64,000 nt of DNA from Psococerastis gibbosa. Taxonomy: Eukaryota > Arthropoda > Insecta > Psocodea > Psocidae. This document shows positions 55,719 to 64,000 of the stretch, piece after piece (the first letter of the stretch is position 1; the number at the start of each line of letters is the position of its first letter). A program made the position numbers and the translations under genes. The notes under the pieces are model-generated. The model ran no database searches and was not told where the DNA came from. It saw nothing but the letters and a program-made list of their open reading frames with translations. Where the stretch lies: positions 22,181,371 to 22,245,370 of the forward strand of contig OZ020487.1 in assembly GCA_963971405.1 (NCBI GenBank), in the 5' to 3' direction.

Positions 55719-56117
55719 CTTCTTCAGCTCACAGCCGGATGGCTGGTTAGCAGCAACATGTGATTTCGATGCCTCGAATTATACATGGTTGCTGGTTCTT
55801 GGGATGCCACTTGGGCCAATAATGCGATGGACCGTCACTTGTTGCCAGGACCCAGTTCGTCCGCCTTTAGGGAGCTTTTCTTTTCTCCCATGCACAAGAG
55901 GGTGCCCATGCCCTAACTCCACGGAGTTAGGCCGGGGGTCTTTGACCGAAGCCCACTCGGTACCTGCCTGTGTTAGCCGTCATTGAATGTTGACGTTGCC
56001 CGCCTCTCACCTCGAGGAGGTATAGGTCAGGAGTTTGCTGAGGGGCAAAGTGTCTTAGCTGAGCATAAAAACTCGTCTGAAAGTTCTGCCCAGGCTCCGA
56101 AAAGAACCTAACCTAAA
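55719..56117 (+). repeat. GC-richer segment ending in AACCTAACCTAA (possible retroposon)
   Basis: A 400-bp block richer in GC than its surroundings, with no matching second copy in the window and no recognised domain. It ends AACCTAACCTAA, two units of the arthropod telomeric repeat complement, which some retroposons use as a tail. Speculative. Confidence 0.25.
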
Positions 56118-56239
56118 GAGCGTAACTGCTAATCGCGAATTTTAGGGATACCAAAAAAGCAAGACATTGAACGGCTTCTAATTCCGCGTGGGGTAAGCTA
56201 CTCAAAGTGGCTTAAGAGCTAAGGGATAAATTTCAAATG

Positions 56240-56560
56240 ATTTTTTAAACAAAAGGCCGGACCTGTAGTTTTAGCAACCGCTAAGGTATGAAAACGGTCA
56301 GATGAGAAATACAAGCTTTCTCAAAAAACAGGCTATTCTATAAAATTGGTATAATGCAGTTTATCGTGTTTTTCTAAAGCAAATAATATTTCAAATAGTT
56401 GAAAGTAAATTTACTGCAAAGGGTAGTTTTTGTTATGAATTTTTCATCAGACTGTTTTCATATCTTTGCGGCTGTATAACGAGAAATTAATTAATATCGT
56501 CAAAACGGCAGTCATCTTTTGTTAACAAAAAAGTCTCTGCCTCAAATCCATCTTTGGGCT
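56240..56560. mobile_element. family F foldback repeat copy 3
   Basis: AACCGCTAAGGTATGAAAAC, CAAGCTTTCTCAAAAAACAG, GCTATTCTATAAAATTGG and TAATGCAGTTTATCG in the left half; TTTTCATATCTTTGCGGCTG and AACGAGAAATTAATTAATAT in the right half, inverted relative to the left end. Confidence 0.65.
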
Positions 56561-56564
56561 CTCG

Positions 56565-57175
56565 TGAAACAACACAACGACACAAGCAGAACAGAGGTCT
56601 CATATTTTCAGATAAAGCACTGTAGCTGACAACCGTAAAAGACATAAAATAGAGATAGGTGTTCCTGGATGTTTTCAGAGAAGGTGAGAAAGGTCCTGAT
56701 TAATAGAGCAGTATTGGAATTTCTGGTCGCGGCTTTTCCCGTTTTTTTTTTTTTTTTTGCATCATCTCTGACGTGGACGCGTGAGGAATGCTGTTCGAAT
56801 CGATATAATCCCCCTCCCATTCCCTACTTTCTACCTTTCACCTGCCTTTTCTGAGGTCTTTTCTTTACCAAGCTCCCAATATAGAAAAGAAAAACTACGA
56901 ACATGGGCTTAGCTAGGGACACGAAAGTTTTCCCAATTTAAAAAATAAAATTAACTTCTCTTCTAGGGTTTTTGTCAGCTTACTTTGAACTCTACGATCA
57001 TGCAGAATTAGTTGCATGTGAAACGAACGAAACACTTTGTCAGGTTTGTCTGTTCCAATACTTCCCTAACCATACATTATTAAGAGGATATGCTACGTAG
57101 AAAATTGGCATCCCAAAATTAAAATATACTTTTCATTTTTTATTGAATTAACTCAACAAGATATCAAAAAAAATT
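56565..57175. other. no gene seen
   Basis: A T run lies at 56743-56758. Otherwise non-coding. Confidence 0.4.
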
Positions 57176-57181
57176 GCCAAC

Positions 57182-57535
57182 GGCCTTACCATGTTGATTC
57201 CATGAGGGCAGAGCATGTTTCAAACTGCGACAAACTTGGTAGTGTGCACAGCGTTGGCAGGGGAACATGGTGGGACATGATAACGCGCTTAGGCAGCATA
57301 AGTAGCATAAGTACGTGTCGAGTCCTGGTCACCTCCGATTTAATCGTGTGACTTTACTATGTTCCCCAAGTGGTTCGGAATCCACTATAATCAGGAGGTC
57401 CGCCCTGTCAGTCAACTCCCCTTTCCCCGAGGTGAAAAAGTCTGCCCTTAGGGTGCCTCAAGTTAACAAACAGACTCACTCCCCCCGTCAGGCTGACAGG
57501 GTTGCTTAAAGCAGAAATGCTGAAAGCAGACGTTA
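57182..57535 (+). mobile_element. family D retroposon, longer copy
   Basis: Starts CGGCCTTACCATGTTGATTC and ends with AACAACAAC. Matches 6232-6556 (inverted) along its length and 54588-54831 in its left part. GTGGTTCGGAATCC resembles a polymerase III B box, but no A box was found. Confidence 0.8.
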
Positions 57536-57551
57536 AAAACAACAACCCAGT

Positions 57552-57806
57552 TATCAAAAATTTAGCTCACTTAAGTTGTAGAAGACTACTTCGTGCATCA
57601 TATACCTATAATAGGGTATTTTTACTTTTCAGTTTTGTAATTTTTCCAAAAATCCCAGATTACGCTCAATGTTAGTCTCCACTGGTTTTTGTGAAAGAAT
57701 TAAGGTACCAAAAATTTAATATTTCCTATTATATGATGCATGAAGTAGTCTTCTACAACTCACATGAGCCAAATCTTTAATAACTTGCTTTGTTAAATTA
57801 ATAAAA
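57552..57806. mobile_element. family I foldback repeat copy 2
   Basis: Left arm AAGTTGTAGAAGACTACTTC, GTGCATCATAT, ATAGGGTATTTTTA; right arm GGTACCAAAAATTTAATATT, ATTATATGATGCATGAAGTA, GTCTTCTACAACT. Pairs with 45099-45346. Confidence 0.78.
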
Positions 57807-57809
57807 AAA

Positions 57810-59325
57810 TAAAAACTCAATAAAAACAACCAATTTTGGGGTGCTAATTTTCCACGTAGCATGTCCTCTTACAATCGATCAAACTCGGTGTTTCGTTCGT
57901 TTCAATGCTACATATGCACTACATATGACTCTACACGTAGCCTTAAAATATTTTGTTGGCGATTGTATAATAGAATGAAAATAGGTAGGTACCGTACTGT
58001 TAACCTATTCGCAACATGTTCTCTTAGGTATGTATCAAGTTGCCTATTTACCCCTCTTATGCCGGTATATGGAATCAAAAGAAGGAATTATGTTACTTTC
58101 GAAAACAAATGCATAAAAATTCAAATAAAGGTTCACCTGCGACATTTTATTTTCCATTTAAATCTCTTGGAGAGGAGCGCAATAACAGAGACTACTTTTT
58201 TTAGGAATCGATTCTCTATTTAAAAATCCCTTTCCCTCGGATGATTCCGCTCAAGGTTTCTTTCTCTCTGCCAATTTCAAATAATCATTTGCTTTTCTAA
58301 ATTAGTTTCATTACCAGCTATGATTTGGATACTATACCAGAAGGGAATTTTAGAGAAAGGAGTGATTTTTTTCCCTCTTTCTACACCCCAGTTAAATCAC
58401 TCGTTTTTTCTTCTTTGAAATCCATCCAAGCCTCTTCTGTATAGTTATTAACGCTTGAATGACAATTGTAGAAATTTTTATTTTCTCTGCTTGCAGTTTT
58501 GTGTTCCGTTCTGCAATTTGCCCTCATTGAAGTTTCTCTCGCAGATTATTTTTCTTTTTACTTCCTCCCTTTGAATTAAATACAGTCATTAATTGGATTT
58601 TTTTTTTAAATTAATTATAAAGGATATTTTGGATAACTTGTCTGAAAAAATCCAATGCTTATGTTGAGTATGCGAACGAATCTCTGATATTTGAAATATT
58701 CAACATTGAATGCTACCTGTACAAAGCGAAAAATTCATTTAGATACGGTATTTAAATTTCAAACGTACAGTTGTCTGTGATACAGCTTTTGGAGCTTTGC
58801 ATTCTTATTTAACCTAAAATGTCTATGATGATGTTTCTGCCTAAATTACAATACTATGGATATATATTGATTAGTCTATGATACAGTCTCTCAGTCTGTT
58901 ATTTTAAGACAAAAACGCATAAAAATGAATGAAAGGCTTTATTATGATTCTAGATCCGCAGTCTTCCTCTACCAGTAGACCTACCTTGGACGTTTAAAGA
59001 ATAACTTGCACCGGGAATTATTTAGACAATTTCAATAACTTACTGTGTTAAAATTGCCCTCTCGCAATAGATTAAATTAATTTTGTTTGTCATATTGGTC
59101 ATATTGGTACCACTGTAAGTAAGTTTTACATAAGCATATGCAAAACTATTCACATATCTCTGTTGAAGAAGCAAATAATTTTAATTTGTTCTACTTAAGC
59201 TCCGTACAAAAAGTTGCATTATTTGGGGTTTATTTAGAATAATTTAATCTTATTCTCAGGTAAGTTATTCTTGATAGGCATGATAGGTCTGCAGCAAGTC
59301 AGTTGATTTTTATTGTTCACAGTTC
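57810..59325. other. no gene seen
   Basis: 1.5 kb of AT-rich sequence. The 120-codon frame at 57861-58223 has no motif. Confidence 0.4.
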
Positions 59326-59334
59326 ACTATGTGG

Positions 59335-59580
59335 CGCCATGGCCACGTCTAGTTGGGAGTTAGCTTTGCTTCTGCTACTTTTTGCAATAAATAGTATACA
59401 CGTTTTCAGTTTAAATTAGAATTATAAATTTGATTAACTTTAATTAAAGCTATAAATTGGTGACCCCGACGTGATTTTCCCCGGCGAGCAGTATTTTGGG
59501 AAGAGTGAGCCAAATAATAGCAGAAGTAAAGCTAACTCCCAGCAAGACGTGGCACTAGTGACCCCGGCAAAACAATATTT
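59335..59580 (+). mobile_element. gypsy LTR end, primer-binding site and leader remnant
   Basis: TGGTGACCCCGACGTGATTT (59458-59477) is complementary to the 3' end of animal tRNA-Trp including CCA, the primer known for CsRn1-clade Ty3/gypsy elements. Upstream, AATAAA at 59387 would be the LTR polyadenylation signal. No gag follows. A 37-bp inverted repeat (GTCTAGTTGGGAGTTAGCTT at 59348; AAAGCTAACTCCCAGCAAGA near 59528) brackets the site. Confidence 0.6.
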
Positions 59581-59633
59581 GGAAGTATTTATTAATATTT
59601 TCTACTTTTCAACCATTATGTCGCGTCAGCAGC

Positions 59634-59905
59634 TTTACCATCCCGTGGCTGTAAACCGTCATTATCAATATGGCTGCTAGTGTAGCCTAAACAAGATAAG
59701 TACGCAATTTCGCTGGGAAAATAGCCTGCACAAGCTAAGCACAGAGTTTTGACCGGGTCGAGGTATCCGTTCTGCTATGCTATGCTGCATTGTGTAAGAC
59801 TTTGATATTTTTTACGTTGGTACTTATCTCTGATAGCTTATAGTTAACGGGTGCCCCGTATATCATATTATGGCTCCCGCCGCTCCAGTTAATATATTTC
59901 TATGA
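59634..59905 (+). repeat. family H dispersed repeat copy 2
   Basis: ACCATCCCGTGGCTGTAAAC, CAATATGGCTGCTAGTGTAG, TACGCAATTTCGCTGGGAAA, TTTTGACCGGGTCGAGGTAT and TTTTTTACGTTGGTACTTAT match 29081-29316 in order. About 80 per cent identical by eye. Confidence 0.8.
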
Positions 59906-59909
59906 GCTC

Positions 59910-60425
59910 TGCGTTTCAAATCACATGATGCAGATACTGGATGGCATCGGAAAAGTTTCTTGCTTATTTCTTTAGTTCCATACCTACAGATTAAATTTAT
60001 TCGAAGAAAAAAAATTTGTGTGGTTGTCATGTAAATCCTAGTAAACATAAAAACTTGAAACATATCCCATGATCTGTGTTGTTTTCCCCATTTGAAGATA
60101 AAAAGTGGGCCGTGAGGAAATGGAAATTTGTCCATAAAGTATGAAAATAACGGGATGAATTCCAAGGGCTGCTCCAAAGCCTACTATCTCCCCAATGATA
60201 TTGGTAGCCCATGAAATACGAGTTGTGTTTCACAAGTTTATCTCTATATATTTCATTCGTATTTCGCAATAACAAAACCTAGAAACAAATTCAATAATAT
60301 TTTAATCCATTATACAATATAACCCACTTGTAGAATTATTGGAATTGGTTGGAAACCAATACAAGTGATTTCAGGAAAACGCTGTTGAAGTTCGATGGTC
60401 TGCATCCTCTGAACGGTAGACAATA
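59910..60425. other. no gene seen
   Basis: Non-coding sequence between the family H copy and the SINE fragment. Confidence 0.35.
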
Positions 60426-60429
60426 TTTG

Positions 60430-60580
60430 GAACATATCGCAGTATTACATGATATACAACATTGACATTAAATTAACTTTGGTTGAAGAGGCAACCTCCT
60501 CGTTATAACAGAAATTAGAGGATATTGAAAAAACTGGACTTGGCAGGATTCGAACCCATGATCTACGCCCCATTTAGGTG
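60430..60580 (-). mobile_element. tRNA-derived SINE fragment (as at 49045)
   Basis: The plus strand has AAATTAACTTTGGTTGAAGA, AAATTAGAGGATATTGAAAA, then CTTGGCAGGATTCGAACCCA and TGATCTACGCC, the same order as 49340-49430. The head is cut after the anticodon arm. A TTTA run follows at 60603-60634. Confidence 0.75.
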
Positions 60581-60639
60581 ACAGCTAAAAATAATGTCAT
60601 TAGCCTATTTATTTATTTATTTATTTATTTATTTTTCCC

Positions 60640-62220
60640 TTATTTTTCGATGAATTTTCGTTATTTATTTCATCAAATTATTATCCACGAAACATTTTAC
60701 AAAGTTTTATTCTTTAAAAAAAAAAAATGGTATACCTGTAGACTGCAGTATAATTCCTATGACATGTTCAAGGAATCCCCCCTTTCATTTATTAATTATT
60801 GAAGTCATCTGATGGTGTTGATTTTATTGAATTTTCGACGATCACTCATAAACGACAAATAATTATTGTTTTAATGGGAAATCTGCATGCATGTGTATTA
60901 TTTTGATTGACTAGTTGCTAACTATACAGTGGGTATATTTGGCTGATAATGAGTTCCATTTTTAAAAAAAAAAGATCATTCCAGCTTAAATCGTCTACAG
61001 AATTTACCTATCTAGAACTGTAGGCAATATTAATCTGAGCCTTACCAAGAACCAAGATAACCCCATCCCCTCTCACATATGAAATATCTACACACTAGAT
61101 AGAATGATAATTTCAAAAATAGATACTGAATGAAGCCCTGACAACAAATTTCTGTTTTAAGGTACTGACATTAACAAAATTCCCCATCAAGTTTTAAAAC
61201 TACTACACGCGGTAATCCTGCACCTGTAAAATGTAGCATCTCTTTGACTTTAAAATTTACATCCTTGATAAAATTAACTTGAGGAATGTGAAAAGTCTGA
61301 AAATATAAACTGTTCCCGTCAAATTTGTTCGTTTCCCAAAGTTAACTTTTGATGTGGTCACTTCACAGATGGGTTCACACAGATGCAAAAGTTTTAGCCT
61401 CGTGTTTTCCAAAGGCAAAGCCGCCAGTTATTTTATTGCCAATGATTTGAGAAAGTTCTGTTCTGTTGTGCAGGGGTTAGTTTCTCTTTTTATCAACTTC
61501 CATTTAATTATTATTATTTTTTTTTTTACATTACTGTGACAAATGAATAAATTCCGTAGTAAATTGTTTGTAGTATGATATACTTAGTGTAACACCCATT
61601 CAGCATTAAGTCTTAAAAACACAAATTAATTTGCGATTACCATCAGTAGTGCAAAAACGATAGCAGCCAGCTGGCATCATTATTTCATTAATAACCATTA
61701 GTAGATACCTAATTTAACTTGCTGCTATGGTAGCCTATTTCTATTGTGGACTTAGGATGTTAGGCCTAGTAAGCCACCGACATTATTTCTATTCCTAATT
61801 GTTCAAAGATACAATATGGTGACTTGGAGGTGGTCTCGAGAAAAGATATGGGACGGTAAAACTGGTTAAACGGACAGAGGTCGAGTTTCTACTTGTTAAT
61901 GGTCGCCCTTATAATGTATGGGTTCATTTATTTCAGAAGGCCAACAGCGCTGAAAAAAATCCTTTACACGGCCCCATTTACTCTGGTTCCAAAATTTGGT
62001 TTGGGTGTAGTTTTATATCCAAATTGACGAGGAATTCGAGTAGTAGCCCAGTATCCAAAAGGTCACGTGTTGAGTATTCACTTCTGTATCTGTTATTATT
62101 GACAGTATTATTAGGGAGATTTCATCTAGTATATTTATTGCGTTATAGGCCTACATTGACGTGAGACATTGTTAACATTGCTATATGTTATGACAGTAAT
62201 CTGTAAGGTCCTTTTAAAGC
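60640..62220. other. no gene seen
   Basis: 1.6 kb of AT-rich sequence with no recognised domain or repeat. Confidence 0.4.
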
Positions 62221-62224
62221 TACT

Positions 62225-62365
62225 ATCTTATAAAAGGAGTCATATGATGAAGCAGTCGTATGATGAAGCATCCGGGCTGATGGGCCGTGGTCAATCTGAA
62301 ACTGCAGACTCAGTGGCTCAGAGCCCCGGAGATAGATATTATTATTATTGTTGTTGTTGTTGTTG
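62225..62365 (+). mobile_element. Penelope-like fragment and TTG/TTA run
   Basis: GATGAAGCAGTCGTATGATG, AAGCATCCGGGCTGATGGGC and CGTGGTCAATCTGAAAC resemble 4200-4250 and the left arm at 55430-55480. A TTATTATTG / TTGTTG microsatellite follows at 62337-62365. Confidence 0.4.
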
Positions 62366-62390
62366 AAATAGTCATACGTCACTTCACACT

Positions 62391-62640
62391 TCACAAGTCT
62401 GTGAGTTTAATTTTATTGACGAACACAGCCAAGTTCTCCAAGCTGATGGCCTTGACTTGCAGGAGATCCGTGAAGGCAGCCCCCTGGCACTCGAGTCTCT
62501 CCCTCCAGAGGGCGCTACACTTGCAGAGAAGGTGTTCTGCTGTTTCCTCCTCCAGTCCACAGCAGCCTTGGAGATACAATTAAAAAAGTCTACGTAGTGC
62601 CACTGAAAAAGGTGCTTACAAAATGTTTCGAAGTGCAATT
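62391..62640 (-). mobile_element. LINE ORF2 C-terminal zinc tail
   Basis: The minus strand reads YLQGCCGLEEETAEHLLCKC, then SALWRERLECQGAAF and VFVNKIKLTDL with stop near 62393. The EEETxEHLLxxC.ALWRERLE motif matches that at 3857-4140, so both are ends of related R1/Jockey-like LINEs. It is frameshifted upstream of the zinc motif. Confidence 0.78.
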
Positions 62641-62644
62641 TTTA

Positions 62645-63125
62645 GATCGACTATGGTCCATTCTACAGTTTCATCAGAAGAGCTGCCATCTATCCGATTG
62701 CTTTACAACTATCTCCCCTGTGAGTTTTCCTATTCATAGCCTGGCTGTCCAATAACTCAGCTACTTCGGCCACCCAAAGGGGAATTAGAGTGGAAGGGGA
62801 TGGACTGCTGAAACAAGCTGACTAGTTTTGCGGCGGTGGTAAATCAACACAGACCATTTGTCAGTAAGAGTGAGCAGATACGTGTCACGGGGAGATTGAT
62901 AGATGGGGTGTTGGCATGACAGGGGGACCAACTTTTGTTATTTACCATCGACATGTGCGCAACTGCGCATACGTTGCATACCACGCATACCAGACTATGC
63001 GGCTATTTTGAATTTTATTAATAATAATAAAATCCCAAGTGGAAGGAACATTAGACACTCTTCCAAAATAAATTAAAAATCCAATCATGTATCTGATGTA
63101 TCTAGTGTAATTTACTCGTATCTGT
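62645..63125. other. no gene seen
   Basis: Non-coding. No repeat recognised. Confidence 0.35.
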
Positions 63126-63127
63126 GC

Positions 63128-63362
63128 TTGGTTAAGTCATGATTTCGCCGGTTTCATTGCGTTAATGGTAAGCTTGCCTCACCTCGTCCATTATCACTTG
63201 TAGCCAGTGTAGGTTGACATCGAGGACGTATACCAGTTTGCCAATGGCCCGAAATTCTTACGGAAACAATGTAAATAATATCCGAAATCGATGGGGTCGT
63301 TGGCGTTGGACAAGGGACCCATCACCAATGGGCCACTATAAGAAAAACGTCCTTCAGGACAT
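63128..63362 (-). mobile_element. family E repeat copy, inverted
   Basis: The plus strand shows TGCTTGGTTAAGTCATGATT, GCGTTAATGGTAAGCTTG, GTATACCAGTTTGCCAATGG, CTTACGGAAACAATG, GATGGGGTCGTTGGCG and TTGGACAAGGGACCC, the reverse complement of the other copies. The shared frame (NSYGNN-like) lies on the plus strand here. Confidence 0.85.
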
Positions 63363-63610
63363 TATTATTATTACTAGCTGTGATCGCTAAAAATACCTTT
63401 TCTAACGCAACATTACCGCACAAACTCGAACAATCGAAGGGTCAATTACCCAGCAGTCCACGCCTGCGATTTTACGTTTATGCAATTATGTACAGTATTG
63501 GTGTTGGCTGCTAACGACCTAACTAGAGTAGGAACAATGCAATCCAGTGAACAATTTGTCTGATTTTACATATCAAAGCGTGGCACTAATTATCATGTCA
63601 CTAAATTATC

Positions 63611-63983
63611 ATGTCTGGACGTGGAAAAGGTGGAAAAGTTAAGGGAAAGTCAAAATCCCGTTCAAGTCGTGCAGGTCTTCAGTTCCCCGTGGGCCGCATA
63701 CACCGACTGCTGCGTAAGGGAAATGTGCTGAACGTGTCGGAGCTGGAGCCCCTGTGTACCTGGCTGCAGCTATCATGGAGTATTTGGCTGGTGAAGTCCT
63801 CGAGTTGGCAGGCAATGCTGCTCGTGACAACAAGAAGACTCGTATCATCCCGCGACATCTCCGCAGCTGGCCATCCGAAATGACGAAGAATTGAACAAGC
63901 TACTGTTCACCATTACCCATGGTGGTGTATTGCCCAACCTTCAGGCAGTTCTCCTGCCCAAGAAGACAGAGAAGAAGGCTTAA
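63611..63983 (+). pseudogene. H2A: histone H2A pseudogene, frameshifted
   Basis: The ATG at 63611 begins a canonical H2A start ([20 protein letters not shown], then [17 protein letters not shown]). A one-base deletion at about 63723 shifts the frame before [14 protein letters not shown] two-base insertion at 63862-63863 shifts it again before the [11 protein letters not shown] segment. About six bases are missing near 63906 in the SGVTIAQ loop. The end [20 protein letters not shown] with TAA at 63981-63983 is intact in its own frame. Normal length is about 124 residues; the first frame stops after 90. H2A pairs with H2B in the nucleosome, and this copy could not fold. It is intronless like all such genes, so I cannot tell a retrocopy from a decayed cluster copy. 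The right edge is 17 bases away. Confidence 0.93.
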
Positions 63984-64000
63984 TTAAGCCCCGTCGTCAT

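Noticed and set aside
59342..59419. 26-residue hydrophobic plus-strand ORF like a signal peptide (MATSSWELALLLLLF)
   Set aside because: Lies within the presumed LTR, and no secreted protein follows. Probably chance.
62272..62315. Hammerhead ribozyme on the plus strand (CTGATGG...CTGAAAC)
   Set aside because: CUGANGA is not satisfied and no stem II forms. The segment corresponds to a different part of the Penelope-like end.
63611..63883. 90-residue H2A-like protein as a functional histone variant
   Set aside because: After KGN the reading is out of frame. The true H2A sequence continues in other frames, so it is a pseudogene unless the assembly is wrong.

Overview
This window looks like a gene-poor, repeat-dense, AT-rich stretch of an arthropod nuclear genome. 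I found no intact host protein gene. The arthropod call rests on three things: a decayed histone H2A copy whose start and GGVLPN...KKTEKKA end look insect-like, a Ty3/gypsy element of the CsRn1 type, and the mix of LINE, SINE, hAT, Harbinger-like and pogo-like remnants. A sap-feeding hemipteran would fit, but that is only an impression.

Layout. 1-3854: a Ty3/gypsy element whose frame is open from the left edge to 3289, with a polypurine tract and 3' LTR. It lost the nucleocapsid, protease and N-terminal half of reverse transcriptase by one in-frame deletion. 3857-11400: LINE tails, SINE pieces, a full copy of an unclassified repeat (called family A here), a pogo-like MITE and other inverted-repeat elements. 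11650-13080: a LINE with ORF1 and part of the ORF2 endonuclease, split by a SINE with a target duplication. 15-30 kb: hAT-type MITEs with exact 8-bp duplications, another family A copy, Harbinger-like foldback elements with 3-bp duplications, and a long ATAAAT array. 30-34.6 kb: mostly featureless. 34.6-36.7 kb: a nest of LINE reverse-transcriptase fragments, a SINE, a hAT fragment and a family A copy that interrupts the reverse-transcriptase frame. 37-48 kb: repeated copies of a 230-bp family (E), a TTCTTA array and foldback elements. 48.7-54.8 kb: family A split by tRNA-derived SINEs, a three-copy tandem repeat beside a LINE RNase H fragment, a SINE, and a retroposon with a 13-bp duplication. 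55-60 kb: a Penelope-like remnant with a decayed hammerhead-ribozyme core, and a gypsy primer-binding site matching tRNA-Trp. 62-64 kb: a LINE tail, a family E copy and the frameshifted H2A copy.

The elements do not form a pathway. What ties them together is nesting: several insertions have readable empty sites, so their relative ages can be ordered. The points most worth following are the unclassified family A repeat with hairpin ends, the related long- and short-arm Harbinger-like elements, the in-frame gypsy deletion, and the ribozyme-like Penelope remnant. Family letters A, D, E, F, G, H and I are labels used only in this annotation. All classifications come from reading the sequence; no database was searched.
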